Counted from the first letter of the stretch, positions 44,950 to 56,503 are shown. The stretch is 64,000 nucleotides of DNA from Geomobilibacter sp964432205 (GCA_964432205.1 CAYSMK010000010.1:62001-126000), one strand, 5' to 3'. Notes: generated by a model not told the origin, from the letters alone. Made by a program: numbers and translations.

Positions 44950-47127
44950 TCACGGAGCGGTCTGTGAGGCTTTGCTCAGTGCCTCCGCGGGAATCGACTG
45001 AAAGGACGTAGTGCTCACCACCTGTTTCGGGGCGGGCTTTGTTTCGTACAGAAGCTGATACAGGTTGGCGGTGGCCAGGACCTTTTTTACATACTCCCTG
45101 GTTTCGCTGTAGGGGATGCTTTCGATGAATTCGTCCTGGGGGAGATCGCCGAACGCGGTCCGCCAGCGGTTGACCGCCGTGGTGCCGGCATTGTAGGCGG
45201 CCACCGCAAGGGTCGTGTTTCCCTGGTACAGGTCGACCAGGTCCCTCAGATGGTGCACCCCCAGCGTTATGTTCGTCTGCGGGTCGGTGAGTCGGTCCGG
45301 GGTGAAATCCCCTTTGGATTTGGCCAGGGCAGCAGCGGTGGCCGGCATGAGCTGCATGAGCCCACGGGCTCCCACCGGAGACAGGGCCGTGGGGGAAAAA
45401 TTGCTCTCGGAGCGCATGACACCGTACACCAGACTCTGGGCGATTCCCGTATTCCGGGAGACATCAGAGACGACCGGGGTGAAGGCGCGGGGGTAGCTGA
45501 GCCCCCACTGTATCTGGTGTTCCCGGCTGAGCTGCTCCGGTCTCTCCTGTTTATAGAGGAGCATGGCATCCCGGTAGTTGTCCATTTCCAGATAGAGGCG
45601 GGCGATGGCCTGGATCCCTTTCTTGCCATTGGCCCGCTTTTTCGTCACTGCCAGCTCCCGCTGCGCCTCCTCGTTCAGGCCGAAGGAGATGAGAAGTTTG
45701 ACCCGTTCATAGCCGTCGGGGAGGGGAAGCAGATCGCGTAACTCCTTCTCCCGCAAGCTCAACGGTTCCGGGTACGCCGGCGTCAGACCGGCGGTCAGGG
45801 CGTAGTAGCCGAACGGGAAATCCCTGGCAAGAAGGGTATAGACTTCCTGGGCTCCGTTCTTTTCCCCCCGTGCGGTAAGAATCCGGCCTGTCCAGAACAG
45901 TGCCCGTTCCCGATAGGCACTGTTGTCCACCAGCTTCTTCAGATGGTCGAGGGCGGTCTGGTGATCGCCTGCCCGAAAAGAGTTCCAGGCGATTTCCCAC
46001 CTGACCCTGTGCAGTAGAGGGGTCCTGGGGAATGAGGCCAGCAGCTGCTTCAGGACCGTTACCGCCTCGGCGTGCCGTCCCTGGAATTTGCGGATAAAGG
46101 CGGCATTGAGGAGGGCATCGTCGGCCTGGTCGCTCGCAGGAAACTCGGCGGCCAATTTTCGGTAGGCGGCAAAGGCATCGTTGTCCCGATTCCTCTTCTC
46201 GATGGTACGGGCAAGCTGATAGCGTGCTTCGATCGCCACCTCCCGGTGTACCTCGCTTTCCGTCAGCTCTATCAGGAGCTTTTCCGCATCGCCGTACTTG
46301 CGGCCACGCACCAGTGCCTGACCGATTTTCAACTTGAGCCGGCCGGCAAAATCCGTGCCCGGATCCTCCGGGGTGATGGCCCGAAAGGCCTTTACCGCTT
46401 GATCGTACTTTTTCAGCTCCATCAGTGTCGTGGCGCGTTTAACCAATTCCTGGGGAGTGGCCTGGGGGGAGGCTGCCCCTTTTGTGGCCAGTCGTTTCAG
46501 GTCTTCTTCTGCCAGGGATGCCTGGGGAGAGGTTGGGTTGTTGAGCCAGATCAAGCGCAGGGCGGTAACCGCCTGGGCCAGTTCGCCCAACTCCTCGCGG
46601 CAGCGTGCTGCCCGGTACAGGGCCTGGATGGAGTCGCTTCCGGCCGCGTATTTTTCGGTGAACCGCTGGTAACTGGTCAGGGCATCCCGGTATTCTTTCC
46701 GTTCGAACTGCAGATTCCCGCGCTGGAGCAGGGTCTGGCGGTACAAGGGGGTATCCGGATGGTTCTGCAGCAGTGTGCCGAGAACGGCAATTGCCTCGGC
46801 CGGTCTGTTCAGGCGGATCTGGGACTGGGCCTGGTAGTACAGGGCATAGTCGGCCAGAACCGGCAGTGTCGTCGCCGCCCGGCCAAAGGAGCTTTCTGCC
46901 TCTTCATAGCGTCCCTGACGGTAGGTGGCGACAGCGAAGATGAAGTCCCGCGCCCCCCCGACCGGGGCGTTGGTGACGTGGGTGGCCGCCTTGACGAAGT
47001 TCTTTGCCCGCAGCTCCTGTGCTGCCGCGATGAGGCCTTCATCCGGAAGGCTGTCCAGGTTCAGGGCCGACGCCGGGATGGCGAGGGTGGTGAGCAGTGC
47101 GGTGGCAATGATGAGTCGGGAAAGCAT
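44950..47127 (-). CDS. soluble lytic murein transglycosylase (Slt70-like)
   Basis: Start at 47127, with AGGAG 5 nt upstream and a signal peptide (LIIATALLTTLAIPASA). The 725-aa product has an N-terminal superhelix of TPR-like repeats (RYEEAESSFGRA, YRQTLLQRGNLQFERKEYRD) to about residue 530 and a C-terminal SLT domain: ESNFSPTALSPVGARGLMQL with catalytic Glu, then AVAAYNAGTTAVNRW and IPYSETREYVKKV. It cleaves peptidoglycan strands in the periplasm with formation of 1,6-anhydro ends. Divergent from rnr. Confidence 0.93.
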   Translation of the reverse strand: MLSRLIIATALLTTLAIPASALNLDSLPDEGLIAAAQELRAKNFVKAATHVTNAPVGGARDFIFAVATYRQGRYEEAESSFGRAATTLPVLADYALYYQAQSQIRLNRPAEAIAVLGTLLQNHPDTPLYRQTLLQRGNLQFERKEYRDALTSYQRFTEKYAAGSDSIQALYRAARCREELGELAQAVTALRLIWLNNPTSPQASLAEEDLKRLATKGAASPQATPQELVKRATTLMELKKYDQAVKAFRAITPEDPGTDFAGRLKLKIGQALVRGRKYGDAEKLLIELTESEVHREVAIEARYQLARTIEKRNRDNDAFAAYRKLAAEFPASDQADDALLNAAFIRKFQGRHAEAVTVLKQLLASFPRTPLLHRVRWEIAWNSFRAGDHQTALDHLKKLVDNSAYRERALFWTGRILTARGEKNGAQEVYTLLARDFPFGYYALTAGLTPAYPEPLSLREKELRDLLPLPDGYERVKLLISFGLNEEAQRELAVTKKRANGKKGIQAIARLYLEMDNYRDAMLLYKQERPEQLSREHQIQWGLSYPRAFTPVVSDVSRNTGIAQSLVYGVMRSESNFSPTALSPVGARGLMQLMPATAAALAKSKGDFTPDRLTDPQTNITLGVHHLRDLVDLYQGNTTLAVAAYNAGTTAVNRWRTAFGDLPQDEFIESIPYSETREYVKKVLATANLYQLLYETKPAPKQVVSTTSFQSIPAEALSKASQTAP

Positions 47128-47274
47128 CCATGCTCCTGTCGTGGTAAACTTGACCTTCATCATACCGACACCCCTGGCCAATATCAAAGGTAAAGTGGCG
47201 TCTCAGGGCCAAATGGTTTGACATCGGGGAGATCTTCCGTTTCTATTGGAGTCAGTTGTGGACGGAGGATAACG

Positions 47275-49503
47275 ATGAGAGACATCGGGAAACAGATAGT
47301 AAAGGCCCTGGCCGGCGGGGAACCGCTCCGCCTCAGGGATCTCCTGGTCGCCTGCCATGTCGCCCGCGGGGGCAAGGAGCGGCAGGCGGTTCTGGAGACA
47401 CTGGCGGAACTGCACCGCGAGGGCGTGGTCGAGCGGCTGCCGGGCAGCCGTTACGTCCTGGCAACACGCAGCGTGGCCACGATGACCGGGACCCTTTCGG
47501 TCCACCGGGACGGCTACGGTTTCGTCACCCCGGAAGGGGGAGGGGAGGATATCTTCATCCCGGCCCGTTTCTTACGGGAGAATCTGCATGGCGACCGGGT
47601 GGAGGTCAACCTGGTCCCTTCCCGTTATGGAAACCGCCGGGAGGGACGGGTCGTGCGGACCGTGGAGCGGGGGACCACGACCGTTATCGGCCGTTATCAG
47701 CTCCAGGGGCGGTATGCCTCGGTGGTCCCGGACGACGGGCGGCTGCCGATGCTTTCCATTCCCGCCAGTGCCGCCGGTAGGGCCGGGGAGGGGGAAATCG
47801 TGGTTGCCGAGCTGGTCACCTATCCGGTCGGTGGCCGGCCCGCTACCGGTCGGGTTACCGAGGTGCTTGGCCGGCCGGACGATCCGGAAGTCGAGGTGCT
47901 GACCGCCATCAGGCGTCACGGCCTCCCCGACCGCTTTCCGCCCGATACGCTGGCAGAGGCCGGGAAGGTCCCTCAGGAGCTGCAGGAGACCGACCGGGCA
48001 GGGCGCACCGACCTCAGGGAACTCCTTACCGTTACCATCGACGGCGAGACGGCCCGGGACTTCGACGACGCGGTCAGTGTGCGGCGCGAAGGAGCCGGCA
48101 TCCGTCTCTGGGTCTCCATCGCCGACGTGGCCCACTATGTCAGGCCCGGCTCCCCGCTGGACCGGGAGGCCTACGCCCGCGGCACGTCGGTCTATTTCCC
48201 GGACCGGTGCCTGCCCATGCTGCCGGAACAGCTCTCCAACGGCATCTGTTCCCTGAACCCGAACGTGGAACGGTTGGCCATGACCGCCGAGATGCTGTTC
48301 GATGCGGCCGGAGTCGTGCGGGAGAGCATGTTTTACCCGAGCGTCATCAAGAGCGCTGCCCGCCTCACCTATACCCTGGTGCGGCAGATCGTGGCGGACA
48401 AGGATGCACAGGAGCGGGACCGCAACCGGCAACTGGTTCCTGATCTGGAACTGATGCTGGAACTGGCCGAACGCCTTACCAGTCTGCGCAGGGAGCGGGG
48501 GAGCATCGACTTCGATCTGCCGGAGCCACAGATCATCCTGGATCTGCAGGGTGAAACCACGGCCATCGTCAAGGCAGAGCGGAACGTGGCCCACCGGATC
48601 ATCGAGGAGTTCATGCTGGCCGCCAACGAGGCGGTTGCCACCTTCCTTGCCCACCGGGAGGTCCCGACCCTCTACCGTGTCCATGAGCCTCCCGACCCGG
48701 CCAAGCTGGACGAGTTCCGGGAGTTCGTCTCCCACCTTGGCTACGATCTGCCGGTGAAAGAGGGGAAGATCACCCCGAGGGCGCTGCAGCAGTTCCTGAC
48801 CCAGGCCGAAGGGAGGCCCGAGGAGCGGATGGTGAACCAGCTCCTGCTCCGCTGCATGAAGCAGGCGCGCTATGCAGCGGAGAACGTCGGTCATTTCGGT
48901 CTCGCGGCCCCGCTCTATACCCACTTCACTTCGCCGATCCGGCGCTACCCGGATCTGGTGGTCCACCGGGTCCTGAAAGGGGTTCTGGCCGGCAGTCTGC
49001 GCAAGGGGGAACGTGAGCGGCTCGCCGAAACGCTCCCCGAGACCGCCGACCACACCAGCAAGCGGGAGCGGTTGGCCATGGAGGCGGAACGGGAGGTGGT
49101 GGAACTGAAGAAGGTGCAGTTCATGCGGGACAAGGTGGGGGAGGAGTACGACGGTTTCGTGAGCGGTGTCACCTCGTTCGGGCTGTTTGTGGAGCTGATC
49201 GAGTTCTTCGTCGAGGGATTGATTCATGTGACGGCCCTGCCCGCCGATTACTACCGGTTCGTGGAGTCGCGGCACGAGCTGCTGGGTGAGGGAGCCAGGC
49301 GGGTCTTTCGCATCGGTGATCCTCTGCGGGTCCGAGTGGCGAGTGTCAGCACCGAGCGGCGCCAGATCGATTTCGTGCTGGCCGAAACTGCCTCTCCGGC
49401 CAGTGAACAGTACCGGCGGGAGTCGGTCCGGGGGAAGAAGCCGGCCGGCTGGTCCAAGGCGGTCGGAAAGCGTGGCGAGAGGCCGGGCAAGGGGCGGCGC
49501 TGA
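47275..49503 (+). CDS. rnr: ribonuclease R
   Basis: Start at ATG 47275, preceded by GGAGG. The 742-aa product has an N-terminal winged helix, cold-shock domains (GYGFVTPEGGGEDIFIPARF), the RNB catalytic domain with DGETARDFDDAVSV at about 257-270 (magnesium-binding Asp cluster), the RNB signature HFTSPIRRYPDLVVHRVL, and an S1 domain (YDGFVSGVTSFGLFVELIE). It degrades structured RNA 3' to 5'. A Lys/Arg-rich tail follows. Confidence 0.95.
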   Translation: MRDIGKQIVKALAGGEPLRLRDLLVACHVARGGKERQAVLETLAELHREGVVERLPGSRYVLATRSVATMTGTLSVHRDGYGFVTPEGGGEDIFIPARFLRENLHGDRVEVNLVPSRYGNRREGRVVRTVERGTTTVIGRYQLQGRYASVVPDDGRLPMLSIPASAAGRAGEGEIVVAELVTYPVGGRPATGRVTEVLGRPDDPEVEVLTAIRRHGLPDRFPPDTLAEAGKVPQELQETDRAGRTDLRELLTVTIDGETARDFDDAVSVRREGAGIRLWVSIADVAHYVRPGSPLDREAYARGTSVYFPDRCLPMLPEQLSNGICSLNPNVERLAMTAEMLFDAAGVVRESMFYPSVIKSAARLTYTLVRQIVADKDAQERDRNRQLVPDLELMLELAERLTSLRRERGSIDFDLPEPQIILDLQGETTAIVKAERNVAHRIIEEFMLAANEAVATFLAHREVPTLYRVHEPPDPAKLDEFREFVSHLGYDLPVKEGKITPRALQQFLTQAEGRPEERMVNQLLLRCMKQARYAAENVGHFGLAAPLYTHFTSPIRRYPDLVVHRVLKGVLAGSLRKGERERLAETLPETADHTSKRERLAMEAEREVVELKKVQFMRDKVGEEYDGFVSGVTSFGLFVELIEFFVEGLIHVTALPADYYRFVESRHELLGEGARRVFRIGDPLRVRVASVSTERRQIDFVLAETASPASEQYRRESVRGKKPAGWSKAVGKRGERPGKGRR

Positions 49504-49559
49504 CCGGGAAACCTGTTGCGCGGTTCCGGTACGCTGTGGTATCTATACACGGTTTAAAA

Positions 49560-49695
49560 GCAGGTAAAGGTATTCGTTCGCTACGCTCACAGGTAGAGGT
49601 AAAGAACGTCAGGAATTCACCCAGTAAACGGGTAGCATGGCTGCTTCATCCGCTTAGCGGATTCGAGATGTTCTTTACCTTTACCTTTACCTCAA
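49560..49695. repeat. intergenic inverted hexamer-repeat element 7
   Basis: Left part 49560-49612 has AGGTAA, AGGTAT, then AGGTAG, AGGTAA, AGAACG. Right arm 49668-49692 is GATGTTCTTTACC, TTTACC, TTTACC. So AGGTAA units face each other, and AGGTAAAGAACGTC pairs almost fully with GATGTTCTTTACCT. The middle holds the hairpin ATCCGC/GCGGAT. It fills the rnr-tatC gap. Its left part is closely similar to that of element 8. Confidence 0.75.
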
Positions 49696-49720
49696 TCTTT
49701 TCCTCGGAATTGGCCATCAG

Positions 49721-50569
49721 ATGACTGAAGAAAAAGTAGTTCCCTTTATCGAGCACTTGGTGGAGCTGCGGAGCCGGTTGATCGTCATCGTTGTCGCGGT
49801 GGTGATCGGCATGGGGGTGGCGTGGAATTTTTCCCCTGCCATCCTCGGCTTCATTGAGAGGCCTCTGACCGGTGAAACGTATCTGACCGGGATCAAGCGC
49901 ACCGTCTATGCCAAGGTCAAGGAACGCTACCCCGCCGTCTATCAGCACTATAAGCTGGACAAGGAGCTGGCCGGGAGCGTCAAGGAGCGGCGGCTCAACT
50001 ACAGTGCACCGCTGGAGCCGTTCTTCATACAGTGCAAGATTTCGATGATTGCCGGGCTGATCATCGTCCTCCCCATCGTGTTCTACCAGGTCTGGAAGTT
50101 CATAGCACCGGGGCTCACCCGCAAGGAACGCCGGCTGGTGGTCCCTTTTGTCACGGCAACGACCGTCAGTTTCTGTGTCGGCGCCATGTTCTTCCTGGTC
50201 ACCATCTGGCCGGTGATCATCAACTTTTCCCTTTCCTACGAGATGGAAGGGCTGCAGAGCTGGTTCAACCTGAGCGCCTACGTCAACTTCTGCCTGCGGC
50301 TCATCCTTATCTTCGGCCTGATCTTCGAACTGCCGATACTGTCCCTTCTTCTCTCCCGGCTCGGGTTCGTCAATTACCAACTCCTGGCCAGAAACCGGAA
50401 ATATGCCCTTTTGGCCAGCGCCATTGTGGCCGCGTTCCATGCCGACCTGATCACCATGTTCGTGGTCATGGTCCCCCTCTACCTGATGTACGAGGTGAGC
50501 GTCTGGGTCGCCCTCATATTTGGCAAACGAAAACCGGCGCCGGTGTCGGGAGAGGAGGCCGCGGCATGA
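49721..50569 (+). CDS. tatC: twin-arginine translocase subunit TatC
   Basis: Product of 282 aa with six helices. The N-terminus PFIEHLVELRSRLIVIV is the TatC signature that binds the twin-arginine signal peptide, and FYQVWKFIAPGLTRKERR is the conserved first cytoplasmic-loop region. The first periplasmic loop is longer than in Escherichia coli. It translocates folded proteins with TatA/TatB, which are not in this window. ribF starts within its stop codon (ATGA). Confidence 0.95.
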   Translation: MTEEKVVPFIEHLVELRSRLIVIVVAVVIGMGVAWNFSPAILGFIERPLTGETYLTGIKRTVYAKVKERYPAVYQHYKLDKELAGSVKERRLNYSAPLEPFFIQCKISMIAGLIIVLPIVFYQVWKFIAPGLTRKERRLVVPFVTATTVSFCVGAMFFLVTIWPVIINFSLSYEMEGLQSWFNLSAYVNFCLRLILIFGLIFELPILSLLLSRLGFVNYQLLARNRKYALLASAIVAAFHADLITMFVVMVPLYLMYEVSVWVALIFGKRKPAPVSGEEAAA

Positions 50570-51528
50570 TCGTCTATCGATCACTGGAGGAGATTCAGCC
50601 CCCGCTTGCCAGGACGGTTGTGACCATCGGCAATTTCGACGGGGTGCATCTCGGCCACCGGGAGATATTCCGTCGGGTCAAGCGAGCGGCCCGCGACTGT
50701 GGCGGGTCATCCGTGGTCCTCACCTTCGATCCCCATCCCCTCAAGGTGCTGCCGACGACGAAAGAGGTCAGGCTGATCAATACCAGTGCCGAAAAGGAGA
50801 TCCTGATCGAGGCTTCCGGTGTGGATTACCTGGTTGCCATTCCCTTTACCTTCGAGTTTGCCCGCCTGACCGCCCGGGAGTTCGTGGAGCATGTGCTCGT
50901 CGGAAAGCTCGGGGTGCATCATCTGATCATCGGGTATGACTATTCCTTCGGCCGGGGCAGGGAAGGAAGCGTCTCTCTCCTGCAGCAGCTGGGTGATGAG
51001 CTCGGTTTCCGGGTGGAGGTACTTGAGCCGCTCGGCAAGGATGGGGTGGTCTACAGCAGTTCCCTGGTCCGCGAACTGATCAGGGGCGGGGCGGTGGCTG
51101 ACGTGGTCCGCTTTCTGGGCCGCCACTACTCTGCTGCCGGGACCGTGGTTCACGGTCACCACCGTGGCCAGGGGCTCGGTTTTCCCACGGCGAACCTTGC
51201 GACGGACAAGGAGATCATTCCTGCCCACGGGGTCTATGCGGTGCGGGTCAAGGTGGGGGAGGAGCTGTTTGACGGGGCGTGCAACATCGGCACAACCCCC
51301 ACCTTCGGCGGCGATCAGCCGGTTATCGAGGTGTTTCTCTTCGACTATGCCGGGGACCTGTACGGCCAGGAGATCAGGGTCTATTTCATCGCCAGGCTGC
51401 GGGACGAAAAGAAGTTTGCCTCGCCGGAGGAGTTGAAGGAGGCCATTGCCCATGACGTGGCCCGTTGCCGGGAGATCCTGGCTGCCGAGCCGCTCATCGA
51501 GTACCGTGAGTACCTGGAAGGGGTCTAG
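50566..51528 (+). CDS. ribF: bifunctional riboflavin kinase / FAD synthetase
   Basis: Start at ATG 50566, overlapping the tatC stop by 4 nt, with AGGAGG 7 nt upstream. The 320-aa product has the N-terminal FAD synthetase domain (VTIGNFDGVHLGHREIF, IIGYDYSFGRGREG) and the C-terminal riboflavin kinase domain (GLGFPTANLATDKEIIPAHG, FDGACNIGTTPTFGG). It makes FMN and FAD. Complete at the usual length of about 310. Confidence 0.95.
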   Translation: MIVYRSLEEIQPPLARTVVTIGNFDGVHLGHREIFRRVKRAARDCGGSSVVLTFDPHPLKVLPTTKEVRLINTSAEKEILIEASGVDYLVAIPFTFEFARLTAREFVEHVLVGKLGVHHLIIGYDYSFGRGREGSVSLLQQLGDELGFRVEVLEPLGKDGVVYSSSLVRELIRGGAVADVVRFLGRHYSAAGTVVHGHHRGQGLGFPTANLATDKEIIPAHGVYAVRVKVGEELFDGACNIGTTPTFGGDQPVIEVFLFDYAGDLYGQEIRVYFIARLRDEKKFASPEELKEAIAHDVARCREILAAEPLIEYREYLEGV

Positions 51529-51619
51529 AGGCAGGTAAAGGTATCCGTTTGCTGCTCTCACAGGCAAAGGCAAAGAACGTCCTGATTTTGTTTTTTTCTT
51601 TACCTCTACCTTTACCTGT
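51529..51619. repeat. intergenic inverted hexamer-repeat element 8
   Basis: Left part 51531-51585: AGGTAA, AGGTAT, a short spacer, AGGCAA, AGGCAA, AGAACGTC. Right arm 51595-51618: TTCTTTACC, TCTACC, TTTACC, TG. Opposed AGGTAA units give a long hairpin before the next start. The left part follows element 7 base for base apart from scattered changes. Confidence 0.75.
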
Positions 51620-51637
51620 TTTTGGGGGAGTCGAGAT

Positions 51638-52657
51638 TTGGCAAAGAAGTCGCTGGACCTGAAATTCTGGATCGGCATCGGCATCAGTGCGGCCTGCCTC
51701 GTCCTCCTGTTCAGAAAGATCGAGCTGGACAAAGTGGCAGCCGCGTTCCGGGAAATGGACTGGCGCTACCTGGTGCCGGCGGTTCTTGCCACCTTTGCCA
51801 GTTACTTCTGCCGGGCAGTGCGCTGGCGCCTTCTGCTCCTGCCGCTGAAGCGGACCGCCCTGAGTTCCGTGTACCCGGCCACCATCGTCGGCTACATGGC
51901 CAACAACCTCCTGCCTGCCCGTTTGGGCGAATTCGTGCGCGCCTATGTCCTGGCCCGAAAAGAGGGGTTGGAAACCAGTGCGGTCTTTGCCACACTCGTG
52001 GTGGATCGGCTCTGGGACGGCTTCACCGTGCTGTTGATGCTCCTGTTCACCTTTTTCACCCTCCGGCTCCCGCCGGGCATGGAAGGGGTGCAGCAGGGGA
52101 TGGTGACCGGAGGCTATCTGACCCTGGCCGTTTACTGCGCAGCCATTGCCTTCCTGGTCATCCTGAAGCGCCGGACCGTCTGGACCCTTCACCTCATCGG
52201 CCGGATTCTCCGCCCGTTTCCGGCAACCGTGAGCGAAAAGGTCATCCCCCTGCTCGGTTCATTCATCAGCGGACTCCGATTGTCTGCAGGCCCGACCGAT
52301 CTCCTGGCCATTTTCGGCAGTTCACTGGTCATCTGGGCCTTTGCCGCCTGGCCGGTGGATCTGCTGCTCCGCTCCTTCGGGATCGTCCTGCCGGTTGCCG
52401 GTTCCCTCTTCATTCTCGTTTTTCTGGTCTTTGCCGTGATGGTTCCCGCATCTCCCGGCTACGTGGGGACCTACCACTTTGCCTGTGTGACCGCCCTCAA
52501 GGCGTTCAACATCCAGTCGGAAAAGGCGCTCTCGGTTGCCCTGGTAATCCACGGGGTCAGTTTTTTCCCGGTCATCCTGGCCGGACTGTACCATCTGTGG
52601 CGGGACAAGCTGTCGCTAAAGGTAGTCAGCGCCACCATTCCCCGCGAGGAGTCTTAA
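51638..52657 (+). CDS. LPG-synthase-TM / UPF0104 flippase-like membrane protein
   Basis: Starts with TTG at 51638 after GGGGGAG. The 339-aa product has about eight helices and the family motifs FCRAVRWRLLL, GYMANNLLPARLGEFVRAYVL and VVDRLWDGFTVL, with SPGYVGTYHFACV near the end. This matches the transmembrane domain of lysylphosphatidylglycerol synthases and related stand-alone proteins, some thought to flip lipids. The catalytic aminoacyl-transfer domain is absent. The exact role is unknown. The DUF2723 gene starts 5 nt later. Confidence 0.88.
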   Translation: MAKKSLDLKFWIGIGISAACLVLLFRKIELDKVAAAFREMDWRYLVPAVLATFASYFCRAVRWRLLLLPLKRTALSSVYPATIVGYMANNLLPARLGEFVRAYVLARKEGLETSAVFATLVVDRLWDGFTVLLMLLFTFFTLRLPPGMEGVQQGMVTGGYLTLAVYCAAIAFLVILKRRTVWTLHLIGRILRPFPATVSEKVIPLLGSFISGLRLSAGPTDLLAIFGSSLVIWAFAAWPVDLLLRSFGIVLPVAGSLFILVFLVFAVMVPASPGYVGTYHFACVTALKAFNIQSEKALSVALVIHGVSFFPVILAGLYHLWRDKLSLKVVSATIPREES

Positions 52658-52661
52658 GTAA

Positions 52662-54527
52662 ATGCTCAGCCGCTTGCTTTCCCGTGTCGATCCGCTGGCC
52701 CTCTTGTCGTTTCTGATCCCTTTGGGCGGTTATCTGGTAACTCTCGCCCCATCCGTCACGTTCTTCGACAGCGGCGAGTTCATCACCGCCATCGCCTGCC
52801 TCGGTTCGCCCCATTCGCCCGGCTATCCCCTGTTCGTCAACTATGCGAAGCCGTTTACCTACCTCCCCTTGGGGAATATCGCCTTCAAAGTAAACATAGC
52901 AACGGCGGTCTCGGGGGCACTGGCCTGTTATGGCGCTTTTCTCCTGACCCGGTTCCTTCTGGCCGACGACGAACGGGCCGCCATGCCGCAGCTTTCCCCT
53001 TTATTCCGCGACCTGGCTGCCCTGGCCGCCGCCCTGGCCTTTGCCTTCACCCCCCGACTCTGGCTTCAGTCCAACCATGACAAGCCGTATCCCCTCGTCT
53101 CCTTCATCGCGGTCATGGTGTTGTATCTGGTTCTCTGCTGGCGCAAATCCTCGCTTGCCGGAGAGGAGAGGCCGGCGTACGTCTATCTGGGGGCCTTTCT
53201 CTGCGGCCTGGCAACCGGTGCCCACCAGACCATCGTCCTGATGATTCCCGCCTACGCGTTCATCGTTCTGGTCACCGACTGGCGGGTACTCACCCGGATC
53301 AAGGAGATACTCCTGGCGCTGTCGTTCGCCATTCTCGGCTTTGCCATCAATCTCCATCTGCCGCTGCGGGCGACCAGGAACCCGATCCTCAACTGGGCCG
53401 ACCCAAGGACCCTGGACCAGTTTCTCTGGCACTTTCTGCGCAAGGGGTATCCGGTGGAGAAGCCGGTGCGGGATCTGAAACTGCTCTGGCAGCAGATCAA
53501 TGCCTTCAATGTCCCCCATGAATTCACCATCGCCGGCATGGTCCTGCTGCTGCTTGGCATGGTCTATCTGTTTACCAGGAAGCGCTGGATCGAAACTGTG
53601 GCCTATCTGCTCGGACTTGGGGCCTTTCTGCTTGTTATCGTCGGGTACTTCAACACCCCGGGCGAACTCATTTTCCTGACCGAGGAGTTCTTTACGCCGC
53701 TGTATTGCCTCTCCGCGGCCTTCATCGGTCTCGGGCTCTGGTATCTGACTACGCTGCTCCTTACAGTTATGCCGGTACTGGCAGCAAAGCCGCTGGCAGC
53801 GAGGCTGTTGGTGCCGGTCGTGCTCTTTGCCCTGCCCACCGGCGTCTTTGCCATCAATTTCGTGGAGAATGATCAGCACGATAACTACGTTGCCTACGAC
53901 TACGCCACCAATACGCTCCGCTCGGCACCGCAGGGATCGGTCCTCTACACCTGGGGAGACAGCGGCGCCTTCCCGCTCTGGTATCTGCAGGGTGTGGAGC
54001 GGATGCGCGAAGACCTTGACCTGCTCCATACCCCGCACCTGGTTTTCAAGTGGTATCTGGACGCTTTTCCTGAACTGTTCAGGAACAGTCTGCTGCGCCA
54101 TATCCCGCTGGAGTCCCAGTCACCGGAAAACGTTCTGCTTCTGTCAGTGGCCGAGCAGATTCCGCGACGCCCCGTCCTGATCGACTTCTCCACCCGCTAT
54201 TCGGTGCCGTTCGATGCCTATCGCTTCCTGCAGCGTGGCATAGCCTATCAGTTGGTGGTTGCTGAACAGGGGGAGCAACCGATGCCGGACATGATGACCT
54301 GGCGGCTCTACAACAATCGTGGCTTCACGACCGACATGTTCTTCCGCGATCTGGATACCCAGAAGGCCTTTCTGATCTATGCCAATGGCCACCTGGAGGC
54401 TGGTGAGTCCCTGCTGCGCCTGGGCCGCAAGGGGGAAGGGGTGGCCGAAGTCAGGCTGGCCGAACAGATTGCACCGGAAATGTCATATCAGGTCAGGCAG
54501 ACCCTGAACAGCTTCGGAATCCGTTAA
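52662..54527 (+). CDS. DUF2723 polytopic membrane protein, glycosyltransferase-like
   Basis: Product of 621 aa with 10-12 helices. The N-terminus APSVTFFDSGEFITAIACLG is the DUF2723 signature; its acidic residues in the first outer loop resemble those of GT-C glycosyltransferases. The C-terminal 150 residues are soluble (YTWGDSGAFPLWYLQGVERMRED). Probably transfers sugar from a lipid carrier at the outer face of the inner membrane, but the substrate is unknown. Closely follows the flippase-like gene, so the two may share a pathway. Confidence 0.87.
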   Translation: MLSRLLSRVDPLALLSFLIPLGGYLVTLAPSVTFFDSGEFITAIACLGSPHSPGYPLFVNYAKPFTYLPLGNIAFKVNIATAVSGALACYGAFLLTRFLLADDERAAMPQLSPLFRDLAALAAALAFAFTPRLWLQSNHDKPYPLVSFIAVMVLYLVLCWRKSSLAGEERPAYVYLGAFLCGLATGAHQTIVLMIPAYAFIVLVTDWRVLTRIKEILLALSFAILGFAINLHLPLRATRNPILNWADPRTLDQFLWHFLRKGYPVEKPVRDLKLLWQQINAFNVPHEFTIAGMVLLLLGMVYLFTRKRWIETVAYLLGLGAFLLVIVGYFNTPGELIFLTEEFFTPLYCLSAAFIGLGLWYLTTLLLTVMPVLAAKPLAARLLVPVVLFALPTGVFAINFVENDQHDNYVAYDYATNTLRSAPQGSVLYTWGDSGAFPLWYLQGVERMREDLDLLHTPHLVFKWYLDAFPELFRNSLLRHIPLESQSPENVLLLSVAEQIPRRPVLIDFSTRYSVPFDAYRFLQRGIAYQLVVAEQGEQPMPDMMTWRLYNNRGFTTDMFFRDLDTQKAFLIYANGHLEAGESLLRLGRKGEGVAEVRLAEQIAPEMSYQVRQTLNSFGIR

Positions 54528-54542
54528 ACCGCGAGAGCCCCT

Positions 54543-54570
54543 TTGACGGTTGTCATGAATCGGTTAAACT
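54543..54570 (+). promoter_or_regulatory. possible promoter of the pil operon
   Basis: TTGACG (54543-54548), 16-nt spacer, TAAACT (54565-54570), about 140 nt before pilB. The 184-nt gap has no gene; no sigma-54 site with correct spacing was found. Confidence 0.35.
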
Positions 54571-54711
54571 TTTGTGGCCATTAACCGATGGGTAAGGATA
54601 GTCTTTGTGCCGGGAGCCCTTTGTCAGCCTTATGATAGACCATAATTCACGTAACCTTACGCATCCGATTGCCAGTACAGCGTTCAGTCTTCTCCAGAGG
54701 TGCCGGAAACA

Positions 54712-56412
<1,701 letters not shown>

Positions 56413-56416
56413 AGAC

Positions 56417-56456
56417 CGGCCCGGGGTTCGGGGCCCGGGGCTCGGGAAATCCGGGA
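56417..56456. repeat. intergenic heptamer-repeat element 9
   Basis: Units CCCGGGG, TTCGGGG, CCCGGGG, CTCGGGA then CCGGGA. No separate inverted arm is seen, but CCCGGG is self-complementary so hairpins are possible. It directly follows the pilB stop. Confidence 0.55.
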
Positions 56457-56503
56457 ACTGCAAATACGGTACAGAATGTGGTTACTGACTACGAGGGGTT
56501 CAT

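Noticed and set aside
47572..49275. Minus-strand frame (567 codons) opposite rnr
   Set aside because: rnr on the plus strand has all catalytic motifs; the antisense frame has none.
54528..54711. sigma-54 site upstream of pilB
   Set aside because: TGGCC and TGGG occur, but no GG-10-GC pair with a good flanking match was found.
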